DNA from: Herbidospora sakaeratensis
GTDB taxonomy: Bacteria; Actinomycetota; Actinomycetes; Streptosporangiales; Streptosporangiaceae
Length of the DNA stretch: 64,000 bases
Assembly: GCF_001570525.1 (NCBI RefSeq)
Contig: NZ_BBXC01000014.1
Coordinates: 207,458-271,457, forward strand
Reading direction: 5' to 3'
A model generated the notes under the pieces. It did not search any database. It saw only the letters and a program-made list of their open reading frames with translations, and was not told the origin of the DNA. The position numbers and the translations under genes were made by a program. Of the stretch, positions 16,107-25,307 are shown in pieces. Position 1 is the first letter of the stretch. Each line of letters opens with the position of its first letter.

Positions 16107-17596
16107 GCGGCGACCCCGTCCGCCGCGGCCAGCGCCATGACCGACTCCTCGGCCGACCCGGCGGGCAGGTGCCCGGCCACGCGGCCGTCGCGGAGCACGA
16201 TGATGCGATCGCTCATGCCGATGAGCTCGGGTAACTCCGAGGAGATCATCAGGATCGCGGTGCCCGAGTCGGCGAGCTCCCGCATCAGGTCGTGGATGGC
16301 GGCCTTGGCGCCCACGTCGACGCCGCGGGTGGGTTCGTCGAACAGCAGGACCCTGGGGGAGACGGTCAGCCACTTGGCCAGCACGACCTTCTGCTGGTTG
16401 CCCCCGGACAGGTACTTCACCTCGGTCTCCTGACGCGGCGGGGCGAGCTTCACGCGCTCCAGCAGGTCGGAGACCGCGGCGCGCGAGCGGTGCCCGATCG
16501 CGCGGGCCACCAGGAGGGCGTTGTCGCGCACCGACTGGTTGAGGGCCAGCCCCTCGGCCTTGCGGTCCTCGGTGACCAGCCCGATCCCGGCGGCGACGCC
16601 GGCGCGGACGCTGCCCGGCCGGGTGGGCGTCATCTCGCCCCGGGTGAACGGCTCGGCCCCGAAGACGGCCTTGACCAGGGAGGAGCGGCCCGACCCCTGC
16701 AGGCCCGCGACGCCGACGATCTCGCCGGCGCGCAGGTCGAGGTCGATGCCGTCGAGCTTGCCGTTGCCGCCGTTGCGCACGGTCAGCAGCACCTCGCCGA
16801 TCGCCGACTCCTCGGCCCTGGGCGGGAAGTAGGCGTCGAGCTCCCGGCCGACCATCATCTTGACCAGCCCGGCGGTGGTGACGTCCGTGGCGGCCACGGT
16901 CGCGACGTGCGCGCCGTCCTTGAGGACGGTCACCCGGTCGGCCAGGTCGAACACCTCGCGGAGCCGGTGGGAGATGTAGAGGACCGCGATGCCGCGTCCC
17001 TGGAGACGCCGGATCAGCCGGTAGAGGAGGTCGACCTCGTGTTCGGCCAGGGCCGCGGTGGGTTCGTCCATGACGACGATCCGGGCGTCCACGCTGAGGG
17101 CCTTGACGATCTCGACGACCTGCTGCTGGGCCACCGACAGGTCCTTGACCAGGTGGCGCGGGCCGAAGGAGTGCTCGTCGAGTTCGTCGAGCAGCCGGGA
17201 GGTCGCCTCGTCCATCGCGGCCCGGTCGACCAGCCCGCGCCGGGTGGGCTCGCGGCCGAGGAAGACGTTGTCGGCCACGCTGCGCTCGGGCAGCAGGTTG
17301 AACTCCTGGTAGATGATCGCGACCCCGGCGCGCTGCGCCTCGACGGGATGGGCGAACGACCGGATCTGACCGCCGATCTCGACGGTTCCCTCGTCGGGCT
17401 GGTGCACCCCGGCGAGGATCTTCATCAAGGTGGATTTGCCGGCGCCGTTCTCGCCGACGACGGCGTGCACCTCTCCGGCCGTCGCCGACAGGTCGATGCC
17501 GCGTAGGACGCGGATCCCCAGAAAACTCTTGCCGATGCCGGTCATACGCAGCACTACCTGCGCTGACTCAGCGGGTTTCTGGTTTGTGTCCTCCAT
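16103..17596 (-). CDS. Sugar ABC transporter, duplicated ATPase (CUT2 class)
   Basis: 497 residues. N-terminal half: Walker [10 protein letters not shown], the LSVAQQQVVEIVKALS signature and Walker [13 protein letters not shown]-terminal half: degenerate P-loop GLQGSGRSSL and [18 protein letters not shown] 17596 (MEDTNQKPAES) is chosen because TAACAT ends eight bases upstream, the spacing of a leaderless transcript. The GGAGG at this site lies just after the ATG and serves no later start. It is the first gene of the operon that ends with the ThuA/dehydrogenase protein. No dedicated regulator adjoins it. Confidence 0.88.
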   Translation of the reverse strand: MEDTNQKPAESAQVVLRMTGIGKSFLGIRVLRGIDLSATAGEVHAVVGENGAGKSTLMKILAGVHQPDEGTVEIGGQIRSFAHPVEAQRAGVAIIYQEFNLLPERSVADNVFLGREPTRRGLVDRAAMDEATSRLLDELDEHSFGPRHLVKDLSVAQQQVVEIVKALSVDARIVVMDEPTAALAEHEVDLLYRLIRRLQGRGIAVLYISHRLREVFDLADRVTVLKDGAHVATVAATDVTTAGLVKMMVGRELDAYFPPRAEESAIGEVLLTVRNGGNGKLDGIDLDLRAGEIVGVAGLQGSGRSSLVKAVFGAEPFTRGEMTPTRPGSVRAGVAAGIGLVTEDRKAEGLALNQSVRDNALLVARAIGHRSRAAVSDLLERVKLAPPRQETEVKYLSGGNQQKVVLAKWLTVSPRVLLFDEPTRGVDVGAKAAIHDLMRELADSGTAILMISSELPELIGMSDRIIVLRDGRVAGHLPAGSAEESVMALAAADGVAA

Positions 17597-17604
17597 ATTG
17601 CCGG

Positions 17605-17633
17605 ATGTTAAGCGCGACTTTTGACGGCCGCAA
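17605..17633 (-). promoter_or_regulatory. Leaderless promoter of the second sugar importer operon
   Basis: On the minus strand there is a -35-like TTGCGG (17633-17628), a 17-base spacer and a -10 TAACAT (17610-17605), which ends eight bases before the ATG at 17596. Transcription would begin at or next to the start codon. The rest of the 247-base gap up to 17843 is AT-richer than its surroundings. It contains CGAAAC...GTTTCG arms around 17730-17757 that could be an operator. Confidence 0.55.
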
Positions 17634-17843
17634 GGCAAAAGTCCGCACGTCAATAACCAAATTCCGGGTGCTTTCGAGTGCAATCCGTCGCATGGCGTGC
17701 GGTTCTGTCTGACTTTTGCGGGTTGACAATCGAAACTGACGTGCGCGATCGGTTTCGGCTGGAACGGGCCATGAATTCGACAGTTAGTTCAAGCCAAAAA
17801 CGATCTCGCGGGTGCGGCTTTTGGGTATGGCCCAAATCACGGT

Positions 17844-18791
17844 TTAGGGCTCGATAACGATTTTGAGACCCTGCCGTGACTGCGCCTCGCCGAACGCCTT
17901 GGCCGCGTCCTGGAGCGCGAACCGGCCCGAGACCAGCGAGACGAGGTCGACCCGGCCCTGGGCGACCAGCTTGATCGCCCGGGGATAGACGTCGTTCATG
18001 CGCCGCGCCATCGCGATCGTCAGCCCCTTGCGGCGCGCGGTCGAGGCCCGGAAGACGGTGCGGTCCTCGTCGGGAATGCCCGCCAGCACGACCCGCCCGC
18101 CCGGCCGCGCCATCTCGAAGGCGGTGTCGACGGCCTGGTCGGTGCCGGCCACCTCGAACACCACGTCGAGGTCGCCGTGGGGATCGGTGTCGGCCCCCAG
18201 CTCGCGCGCCTTGGCGGCCCGGTGGGGCAGCGGCTCCACGGCGGCGACCATCGAGGCCCCCGCGATCTGCAGCAACTGGATCAGCATCAGCCCGATGGGC
18301 CCGCAGCCGACCACGCCGGCGGTCCCGCCCAGCGGCAGGTGGCCCAGGTCGAACGCGTGGATGGCCACTCCCAGCGGCTCCAGCAGCGCGCCCTCCAGGT
18401 CGGACACCGAGTCGGGCAGCGGGTGGAGGCAGGCGTCCGGCCAGGCCAGGTATTCGCGCAGCCCGCCGTCGGTCTGGCCGTGACCGGCGAACCGCACGTA
18501 GGGGCAGAGGTTGCGGTAGCCCCGCAGGCACGACGGGCACTGCTCGCAGGGCACGGCGGGGTCGACCGCCACCCGCCGCCCGTCGAGGGTCACGCCCGCG
18601 AACTCGTGGCCGACCACGAGCGGCTGCGTCAGCTGGGCGTCGCCGATGCCGCCCTCGCCGAACCAGTGCAGATCCGACCCGCACACCCCGACCGAGGTCA
18701 CCCGGACGACGGTCTCCCCGGCCTGGGGCACCGGATCGGCCTCTTCGTGGATCCGCAGATCGGCCGCCCCGTGGAGTCGTGCCACCAACAT
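17844..18791 (-). CDS. Zinc-dependent medium-chain alcohol/polyol dehydrogenase
   Basis: 315 residues of the MDR superfamily. The catalytic zinc site is VCGSDLHWFGEGG with GHEFAG; the structural zinc lobe is CEQCPSCLRGYRNLC (four Cys). The Rossmann loop is GVVGCGPIGLM. These fit sorbitol/L-idonate dehydrogenase-type enzymes that oxidise a sugar alcohol or acid with NAD(P). ATG 18791 follows GGGGAG by six bases; an upstream in-frame ATG at 18842 would overlap the divergent MerR start and is rejected. It is divergent from the MerR regulator with 49 bases between. It may feed sugar catabolism with the neighbouring importer (inference). Confidence 0.87.
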   Translation of the reverse strand: MLVARLHGAADLRIHEEADPVPQAGETVVRVTSVGVCGSDLHWFGEGGIGDAQLTQPLVVGHEFAGVTLDGRRVAVDPAVPCEQCPSCLRGYRNLCPYVRFAGHGQTDGGLREYLAWPDACLHPLPDSVSDLEGALLEPLGVAIHAFDLGHLPLGGTAGVVGCGPIGLMLIQLLQIAGASMVAAVEPLPHRAAKARELGADTDPHGDLDVVFEVAGTDQAVDTAFEMARPGGRVVLAGIPDEDRTVFRASTARRKGLTIAMARRMNDVYPRAIKLVAQGRVDLVSLVSGRFALQDAAKAFGEAQSRQGLKIVIEP

Positions 18792-18803
18792 GGGAATCTC
18801 CCC

Positions 18804-18834
18804 TTGAATCGGACGTAACGGCAGGTCGTACGGT
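18804..18834 (+). promoter_or_regulatory. MerR-type promoter with 19-base spacer
   Basis: TTGAAT (18804-18809) and TACGGT (18829-18834) are separated by 19 bases, the overlong spacer that MerR-family activators recognise and untwist. The -10 ends six bases before the merR ATG, so the transcript is probably leaderless. The regulator likely controls its own promoter, and perhaps the divergent dehydrogenase gene. Confidence 0.6.
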
Positions 18835-18840
18835 TGCCGC

Positions 18841-19551
18841 ATGTGGACGATCGGCCAGCTCGCGCAGGCGACCAGAACGACCGTACGCGCGCTGCGTCAC
18901 TACGACGAAATCGGTCTCCTGCGCCCGACGGAACGAACCCCCAACGGTCACCGCCGTTATGGCCCGGAAGATCTGCGGCGACTCTATCGCATCCGGTCAT
19001 TGCGGACATTCGGCATGTCATTGGAGGAAATCGCCACCTCATTGGAGGCCCCGGGGGCCATGGAGACCCTTCTCCACGCCCAACTGGCGATCCTGTCGCG
19101 CCGCGCCGCGGAACTCGACGCCCTGAAGGCCCAGCTGACCCGCCTGCTCGACCACGACGACCCCGGCGACTACCTGAAAGCACTGGAGATGATGGCCATG
19201 TTCGACGCCTACTTCACCCCCGAACAGCAGGACTCCCTGGCCGCCCGCCGCGAGGCCCTCGGCCCCGAGGCCGTCGACGCGGCCAAGACGCGATTCCGGA
19301 CCCTGGTCGACACCTTGCTGGCCTGTGTGCGAAACGGCGTCGCCCCCGACTCGGCCGAGGCCCGCGACGTGGTCGCGGAATGGGACGCCCTCGGCGCCGG
19401 ATTCCACGCGGCGGGCGCCGGCACCGAGGCCGCCACCCGGAGGATGTGGGACGAGAACAGCGAGGAGATCAGCGCCCGCATGCCGTGGAGCGCCGAGGAC
19501 CTGCGCGCCGTCGTGGCCTTCGCCGACGCGGTCAGGGCCGCCCGGGGCTGA
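18841..19551 (+). CDS. MerR family regulator with TipAS-like effector domain
   Basis: 236 residues. The winged MerR DNA-binding domain is residues 1-70 (WTIGQLAQATRTTVRALRHYDEIGLL, NGHRRY). A coiled-coil linker (~75-110) follows, then a C-terminal all-helical TipAS-type domain (~115-236; DAYFTPEQQDSL is characteristic). TipAS domains bind small ligands, classically thiopeptides, and switch the regulator to activation. The ligand here is unknown. The ATG directly follows a leaderless MerR-type promoter, and the gene is divergent from the zinc dehydrogenase. Confidence 0.88.
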   Translation: MWTIGQLAQATRTTVRALRHYDEIGLLRPTERTPNGHRRYGPEDLRRLYRIRSLRTFGMSLEEIATSLEAPGAMETLLHAQLAILSRRAAELDALKAQLTRLLDHDDPGDYLKALEMMAMFDAYFTPEQQDSLAARREALGPEAVDAAKTRFRTLVDTLLACVRNGVAPDSAEARDVVAEWDALGAGFHAAGAGTEAATRRMWDENSEEISARMPWSAEDLRAVVAFADAVRAARG

Positions 19552-19591
19552 ACACGCGGGGATTGTCGCCCGGGCTCGTTAGGGTGTGCGG

Positions 19592-21508
19592 GTGGCTTCC
19601 CCCGACGAGCTCGTCCCCTGGCCCGATGCCGAGGCCCCCGACTGGGACGACGACGAACCGCGGCTCGAGATGGCCCCCTGGGCCGAGGAGACCCGGTTCA
19701 CCGACCCCCACGACGTGCTGAGCCGCGTCTTCGGCTACGACACCTTCCGCGAGGGCCAGCAGGAGATCATCGATCACGTCGTCGCGGGCGGCGACGCGCT
19801 GGTCCTGATGCCGACCGGGGGCGGGAAGTCCCTCTGCTACCAGATCCCCGCCCTCGTGCGGCCCGGCGTCGGCGTGGTCGTCTCGCCGCTGATCGCGCTC
19901 ATGCAGGACCAGGTCGACGCGCTGACCGCGCTCGGCGTGCGGGCCGGGTTCCTCAACTCGACGCAGGACCTGGGGGAGCGGCAGGCCATCGAGGCGCTGT
20001 TCGTCGCCGGTGAGCTCGACCTGCTCTACCTCGCGCCCGAGCGGCTGCGGTCGGAGCAGACCATGAACCTGCTCGACCGGGCCGAGATCTCGTTGTTCGC
20101 CATCGACGAGGCCCACTGCGTGTCCCAGTGGGGCCACGACTTCCGGCCCGACTACCTGGCCCTGTCGGCCCTCCACGAGCGGTGGCCCGACGTGCCGAGG
20201 GTGGCCCTCACCGCCACGGCGACCCCGGCCACCCACGCCGAGATCGCCACCCGGCTGGGGCTCGACGACGCGCGCCACTTCGTCGCCAGCTTCGACCGGC
20301 CCAACATCCAATACCGGGTCGTCCCCAAGAACGAGCCGAAGAAGCAACTGCTCGACCTGCTGCGCAACGAGCACAAGGGCGACGCCGGCATCGTCTACTG
20401 CCTGTCGCGCAACTCGGTGGAGCAGGTCGCCGCCTTCCTGGCCCAGAACGGCGTCCCGGCGCTGCCCTACCACGCCGGCCTCGACGCCCGCACCCGCGCG
20501 GCCCACCAGTCGCGCTTCCTGCGCGAGGAGGGGCTGGTGATGGTGGCGACGATCGCGTTCGGGATGGGGATCGACAAGCCCGACGTCCGGTTCGTGGCCC
20601 ACCTCGACCTGCCGAAGTCGATCGAGGGCTACTACCAGGAGACCGGCCGCGCCGGGCGCGACGGCCTGCCGTCGACGGCCTGGATGGCCTACGGGCTGCA
20701 GGACGTCGTGCAGCAGCGCCGCATGATCGACACCTCCGAGGGCGACGACGCCCACCGGCGGCGGTTGTCGCGCCATCTCGACGCGATGCTGGCGTTGTGC
20801 GAGTCGGTCGGCTGCCGCCGCGTCGGCCTGCTCGACTACTTCGGCCAGCAGGCCGGGCCGTGCGGCAACTGCGACACCTGCCTGACCCCGCCCGAGTCGT
20901 GGGACGGCACGGTCGCCGCCCAGAAGGTGCTGTCGACGATCCTGCGCCTGCACCGCGAACGCCGCCAGAAGTTCGGCGCCGCCCACATCACCGACATCCT
21001 GCTCGGCCGCGACAACGAGAAGATCCGCCAGTACGGCCACGACTCCCTGAGCGTCTACGGCGTCGGCGCCGACCTGCGCGAGCCCGAGTGGCGCGCGGTC
21101 ATCCGCCAGCTGCTGGCCCTGGGCATCCTCGACGTCGAGGGCGGCGACTACCCGACCCTGATCCTCACCGACGCCAGCGCCGACGTGCTGCGCGGCCAGC
21201 GCCCGATCAGCATGCGTAAAGACCCCGAACGCAAGGCGTCCCGGGTCTCCGTGGCGAAGTCCGCGCCCCAGGCGGCCGACCTCTCCGCCGAGGCCAAGCC
21301 GCTGTTCGAGCGCCTGCGCGCCTGGCGCGGAGCCACCGCGAAGGAACAGGGGGTGCCCGCCTACGTCGTCTTCCACGACGCGACGCTGAAGGAGATCGCC
21401 ACCCGCCTGCCCTCGACCCTCGCGGAGCTCGGCACGATCAGCGGCATCGGCGAGAACAAACTGGCCAAATACGGCGAGTCGGTCCTGGAGGTCGTCACAG
21501 GCGAGTGA
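19592..21508 (+). CDS. recQ: ATP-dependent DNA helicase RecQ
   Basis: 638 residues. Helicase domain: FREGQQEII, Walker A PTGGGKS (~74-80), DEAH box (~172-175) and [11 protein letters not shown]. The second RecA fold includes the arginine-finger region [12 protein letters not shown]. The zinc-binding RQC part has four cysteines in CESVGCRR and CGNCDTC. A winged helix and a C-terminal HRDC domain (~565-638) complete it. It unwinds DNA 3'-5' in recombinational repair. GTG 19592 is preferred: TAGGGT ends six bases before it, a leaderless pattern; the in-frame GTG 19586 lies inside that gap. Confidence 0.95.
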   Translation: MASPDELVPWPDAEAPDWDDDEPRLEMAPWAEETRFTDPHDVLSRVFGYDTFREGQQEIIDHVVAGGDALVLMPTGGGKSLCYQIPALVRPGVGVVVSPLIALMQDQVDALTALGVRAGFLNSTQDLGERQAIEALFVAGELDLLYLAPERLRSEQTMNLLDRAEISLFAIDEAHCVSQWGHDFRPDYLALSALHERWPDVPRVALTATATPATHAEIATRLGLDDARHFVASFDRPNIQYRVVPKNEPKKQLLDLLRNEHKGDAGIVYCLSRNSVEQVAAFLAQNGVPALPYHAGLDARTRAAHQSRFLREEGLVMVATIAFGMGIDKPDVRFVAHLDLPKSIEGYYQETGRAGRDGLPSTAWMAYGLQDVVQQRRMIDTSEGDDAHRRRLSRHLDAMLALCESVGCRRVGLLDYFGQQAGPCGNCDTCLTPPESWDGTVAAQKVLSTILRLHRERRQKFGAAHITDILLGRDNEKIRQYGHDSLSVYGVGADLREPEWRAVIRQLLALGILDVEGGDYPTLILTDASADVLRGQRPISMRKDPERKASRVSVAKSAPQAADLSAEAKPLFERLRAWRGATAKEQGVPAYVVFHDATLKEIATRLPSTLAELGTISGIGENKLAKYGESVLEVVTGE

Positions 21509-21512
21509 TCAT

Positions 21513-21537
21513 GCTGCCCGGCGCGCGGCCGGGCAGC
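21513..21537 (+). terminator. Hairpin terminator after recQ
   Basis: A perfect 10-base stem GCTGCCCGGC / GCCGGGCAGC with a GCGCG loop, four bases after the recQ stop. It also faces the convergent small gene ending at 21613. Confidence 0.8.
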
Positions 21538-21612
21538 GTCGGGTTCCCAAGACGGTGAACACCCGACGGATCCCATCGCTCCGGCGCCCCCACAGGCCGG
21601 AGCCGGGCCTCT

Positions 21613-21870
21613 TTACTGCTGGGCGAGCCGTTCGAAGAGTTCCAGAGCCGCGGCCCTGACCTCCTCCGGCGACACCCCCTCCAGCACCGATCGGGCCTGG
21701 TCCTCGTCTCGCGTGGTCGCGCAGGTGATCGCCACGGAGGTGGCGGCCGCGTGTTCCAACGTGCCGGCGGGCTGGGTGTCGGCCAGTTCGCGGGCGCTGA
21801 GGGCGAGGTCCAGGATGTCGCGTGAAGTGCCCAAAGTGATCTCCTCGGCCAGTGGGGGGTTTGACGCCAT
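21613..21870 (-). CDS. Small helical hypothetical protein
   Basis: 85 residues with no recognised family. It is acidic and alpha-helical (TSRDILDLALSARELADT, SPEEVRAAALELFERLAQQ) with no membrane segment or signal. An AGGGAG ribosome site precedes the ATG. It sits between the convergent recQ and the ROK regulator gene; the stop of that regulator is 55 bases upstream on the same strand. Confidence 0.6.
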   Translation of the reverse strand: MASNPPLAEEITLGTSRDILDLALSARELADTQPAGTLEHAAATSVAITCATTRDEDQARSVLEGVSPEEVRAAALELFERLAQQ

Positions 21871-21924
21871 TCTGCGGTATGCGCTCCCTCACGCGACGGA
21901 AATCCGTAAGGTCAGCGCGCCGAA

Positions 21925-23121
21925 CTAGCTTACGGCGGGCTCCCGCGACACTGACGACGAGGTGGTGCTGAGCAGGAATTCGTCGACCACCAGGGTGGCC
22001 GCGCCCAGGGCGACGGCGTCGGGGCCGAGCCGCCCGAGCACGATCGAGGCCGTCGAATAGGGCTGGGTCAGGCAGTTCTCGGCGGCCTTCTGCTTGATCG
22101 TGGTCAGCAGGTGCTGGCCGAGCAGCAGGCCGGCCCAGCCGCCGACGACGATCCGCTCGGGGTTGAACAGGTTGATCAGGTTGGCCAGGCCGGCTCCGAG
22201 GAACTCGACCGTCTCGTCGACCACGGGGGAGCCCGAGGTCACCAGCTCGGCGAAGGCCGCCTGCTCGGTCGAGGTGTCGACGTCGATTCCGGCACGTTCC
22301 AGTACGGCCTCGGCCCCGATGTAGGCCTCCAGGCACCCGCGCCCGCCGCACCGGCAGTCGCGCCCGCCGATGGCGATCTTCGTGTGGCCCCACTCGCCGG
22401 CCGAGCTGTTGGCGCCCCGGTAGGTCACGCCGTCGGCGATGATGCTGGCGCCCACGCCCGACCCGATCAGCGCGATCACCGCGTGGCGGGAGCCGCGCCC
22501 GGCGCCGAACCACATCTCGGCCTGGCCCATCGTCTTGGCGCCGTTGTCGATGTGGAGCGGGAAGGGGGTGCCGGCCCGCAGCAGGGTGCCGAGCGGGACC
22601 GAGTCCCATCCGAACGTCTGCGCGTGGATCATGGCCTCGGGGCCGCGTTCGACGATGCCGGGCACGCCGACGCCCACGCCCAGGACCTTCGACGGCGGCA
22701 CCCCGCTGTCGGCCACGACGGCGTCGATGCCCGACAGGATGTGGCGGACGACGACGTCGACCTCGTGGCCGCCGGGGCGCAGCGCGAACTCGCTCTTGGC
22801 CAGTTCGTTCATGTCGAGGTCGAACAGCTCGACCCGCACGTGGGTCTCGCCCACGTCGACGCCGATGGCGAAGCCGTAGGTGGGGTTGACGCGCAGCAGC
22901 ACGCGCGGGCGCCCGCCGTCGCTGTCGACCAGCCCGGCCTCGACGATGACGTTGTCGGCGAGCAGGTCGCCGGTCACGTTGCTGACGGTGGCCGCGCTGA
23001 GCCCGGTCAGGGCGGTCAGCTCGTGGCGGCTCGTCGGGCCCGCGAAGTAGAGGGCGCGCAACAGGACCGCCCGGTTCCCCCTTCGGAGATCGCGGACGGT
23101 ACGTCGCTCGGGCCTCACCAT
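21925..23121 (-). CDS. ROK family transcriptional regulator
   Basis: 398 residues. The N-terminal winged helix-turn-helix (~10-70; TSRHELTALTGLSAATVSNVTGDLL) is followed by the ROK fold: DVGETHVRVELFD, GVGVGVPGIVE, HIDNGAKTMGQAEMWFGAGRG, IGSGVGASIIADG and GEWGHTKI. The ROK zinc motif is complete (CRCGGRGCLE). GGAAGG precedes the ATG. It is divergent from the GH35 gene, across a region with paired inverted sites. It probably represses that gene until a sugar ligand binds (inference). Confidence 0.9.
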   Translation of the reverse strand: MVRPERRTVRDLRRGNRAVLLRALYFAGPTSRHELTALTGLSAATVSNVTGDLLADNVIVEAGLVDSDGGRPRVLLRVNPTYGFAIGVDVGETHVRVELFDLDMNELAKSEFALRPGGHEVDVVVRHILSGIDAVVADSGVPPSKVLGVGVGVPGIVERGPEAMIHAQTFGWDSVPLGTLLRAGTPFPLHIDNGAKTMGQAEMWFGAGRGSRHAVIALIGSGVGASIIADGVTYRGANSSAGEWGHTKIAIGGRDCRCGGRGCLEAYIGAEAVLERAGIDVDTSTEQAAFAELVTSGSPVVDETVEFLGAGLANLINLFNPERIVVGGWAGLLLGQHLLTTIKQKAAENCLTQPYSTASIVLGRLGPDAVALGAATLVVDEFLLSTTSSSVSREPAVS

Positions 23122-23164
23122 GATCTTCCTTCCCCCAGGTCTGGGCCCATGTTAGATCACAGCC

Positions 23165-23224
23165 AAAAATAAGTCATCCGACGTGGTCGGAGCGTTACCA
23201 ATGATCCATGGGTGACTTTTTTCA
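23165..23224. promoter_or_regulatory. Paired inverted sites between ROK regulator and GH35 gene
   Basis: AAAAATAAGTCATCC (23165-23179) and GGGTGACTTTTTTC (23210-23223) are inverted copies of one A/T-tract plus TGACTT element, centred about 45 bases apart. The region is sharply AT-rich for this genome and also holds TATGTA (23235-23240), a possible -10 for the GH35 gene. Symmetric sites over divergent promoters fit a ROK operator pair. Confidence 0.45.
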
Positions 23225-23275
23225 AGATATAGACTATGTATTAGAGCAATTGGGTGTACCAGCGAAGGAGTGAGC

Positions 23276-25285
23276 GTGGCCATCGAGGTCCGCGACGGGG
23301 TTACCGTCATCGACGGCGAGCCGCAGGTGCTCGTAACGGCCGACTATCCCTACTACCGGGACGATCCCTCCGTGTGGCGCGACCGGCTCATCGCGATCCG
23401 GGACGAGCTGGGCATCCGCGTGATCACCTGCTACCTCCCGTGGCGGCACCACCAGCCGACCCCCGACGGCCCGCCCGACTTCTCGGGCGACAGCCAGGGC
23501 AACCGTGACGTGGTGGGATTCCTGACGCTCTGCCACGACCTCGGCATCCAGGTGGTGGCCAAACCCGGGCCGTTCATCCACGCCGAGACGAACTACGGCG
23601 GTCTGCCCGACTGGGTGTGCCCGAAGAACAACCCGGCGATCGAGGCCGTCCTCGACTCGGCCGGCGAGGCGTCGAACTGGCTCGGCGACCCGCTGCCCGC
23701 GCCGCTCGCGCCGCTGTTCGACGGCATGGTCACCCAGTGGCTCAACGCCACCGGCAAAGAGGTCATCGAGCCGGCGACCTGGCCGAACGGGCCGATCATC
23801 CTGATGCAGATCGCCAACGAGGGCATCTACACCAGCGGCGCGCTCCCGCTGAGCGCCTATGACTACAGCGCCTCGGCCCTGGCCTTCTACCGCGACCGGC
23901 TGAAGGACTGGTACGGCACCGTCGAGGAGTACGACCGCCTCCACGGCACCGCCATCGCCGACTGGTCGGACGTCGAGCCCCCGAGGGAGTGGACCGGGCC
24001 TGCGCGATCGGAGGAGCTGCAGTCCTACGCCGACTGGGGACGCTTCCACGCCGAGTACATGGCCGAGGTCTACCACCGCTGGAGCGCCGCCGTCGCCGCG
24101 CGGGTCCCGGTCGTGGTCAACCTCAACCCGCCCGCCGAGCACCACCACTCGTTCGACGACTGGCTGGCGCGCGTGCGCCCCGAGATCTGGGACGGCATCA
24201 ACTACGGCTTCACCAACTGGATGGGCGTCGTCTCGGCCAACCGCGACTCCCACGCCCGCTACGTGACCGCCGCCAAGCGCGCCCCCGGCCCGAACCTGGA
24301 GGAGAACTGGGGCTTCTCCAAGCTCTACGACCCCGCCTACGCCGACGGCACCACCTCCTACCACCAGACGCTGCTCGCCCTGGCGGCCGGCGCGACCGGC
24401 TACAACGTCTACACCGGCGTCAACACCTCGGGCTGGACCGACGACCTCGACAACGTGCACGAGTCGCCCTACCCCGACTGCGCCCCCATCGACGAGCACG
24501 GCGCGGCCACCCCCAAGGCCCACACGCTCAAGTCGATGTCCGACTTCCTCACGCTGCACGGCGCCGAGTTCCTGGAGTCGCGCCCCGAGCGCGCCGGCGC
24601 CTACGGCCTCTACCTGCCCTACGCCGGCATCGCCGCCTTCTCGCCCGAGGGCGCAGGCGCCCCGCAGCTGGGCCGGTCGCTGCGCGCCTACCACGAGCGC
24701 TGCCGGGCCGAGGGCGTCGACTACGCGCTGGTCGAGCTCCAGAGCGCCACCGTCGCCGACCTCGCCGCCCACGGCAGCGTGACCGTGCCGGGCGGGCCGT
24801 TCATGCACCGCCACGTGCAGGCGCTGCTGGCCGCCCACCTCGCCGCCGGCGGCTCGGTCGTCGTCGACGGCCCGGCGCCGACCCTCGATGAGGAACTCCG
24901 TCCCTGTACGGTCCTCGCCGACGCCCTCCCCTCGGCCCCCGCCGCCGTGGACTCCCGGGTCCGGATCACCCACGGCCACGCCGACGCCTACCTGCGCGTG
25001 CACCCCGACCGCGACGTCGCCTACCTGACCGTGCTGACCCAGAGCGACCACGAGGGCGCCGTCTGCCTGGAGCTCGACGGCCGGCCGATCGAGCTGATCA
25101 CCGCCAGGGGCGGCGCGGCGCTGCTGCGGCTCGTCGACGGTGAGCTCGACGACTTCCTGGTGAAGGGGATCAACACCTACCTCGACTCGGCCGTCCCGGC
25201 CGGGGTGAAGCACGGCGACCGCATCCACATCGCCGACCACCCGGCCGACCTCGACCGCGTCGGAGGGCGGTTCCGGGTGTCCTGA
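23276..25285 (+). CDS. GH35-type beta-galactosidase
   Basis: 669 residues, no signal peptide, so cytosolic. The TIM-barrel start reads TADYPYYRDD, YLPWRHHQP and GIQVVAKPGPFIHAETNYGG, all GH35 landmarks. The acid/base is E182 in ILMQIANEG (GH35 usually has QxENE). The nucleophile is probably E342 or E343 in PNLEENWGF. Beta-domains fill the C-terminal third. It should release terminal beta-galactose from oligosaccharides. GTG 23276 is preferred: GAAGGAG ends five bases upstream, while GTG 23270 overlaps that ribosome site. It is divergent from the ROK regulator. Confidence 0.82.
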   Translation: MAIEVRDGVTVIDGEPQVLVTADYPYYRDDPSVWRDRLIAIRDELGIRVITCYLPWRHHQPTPDGPPDFSGDSQGNRDVVGFLTLCHDLGIQVVAKPGPFIHAETNYGGLPDWVCPKNNPAIEAVLDSAGEASNWLGDPLPAPLAPLFDGMVTQWLNATGKEVIEPATWPNGPIILMQIANEGIYTSGALPLSAYDYSASALAFYRDRLKDWYGTVEEYDRLHGTAIADWSDVEPPREWTGPARSEELQSYADWGRFHAEYMAEVYHRWSAAVAARVPVVVNLNPPAEHHHSFDDWLARVRPEIWDGINYGFTNWMGVVSANRDSHARYVTAAKRAPGPNLEENWGFSKLYDPAYADGTTSYHQTLLALAAGATGYNVYTGVNTSGWTDDLDNVHESPYPDCAPIDEHGAATPKAHTLKSMSDFLTLHGAEFLESRPERAGAYGLYLPYAGIAAFSPEGAGAPQLGRSLRAYHERCRAEGVDYALVELQSATVADLAAHGSVTVPGGPFMHRHVQALLAAHLAAGGSVVVDGPAPTLDEELRPCTVLADALPSAPAAVDSRVRITHGHADAYLRVHPDRDVAYLTVLTQSDHEGAVCLELDGRPIELITARGGAALLRLVDGELDDFLVKGINTYLDSAVPAGVKHGDRIHIADHPADLDRVGGRFRVS

Positions 25286-25307
25286 AACACCCTGACATGC
25301 TGTGCGG

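Noticed and set aside
17724-17760. CGAAAC/GTTTCG arms as a proven operator of the second importer
   Set aside because: The arms are short and far apart and no regulator gene adjoins; kept only as a remark under the promoter.
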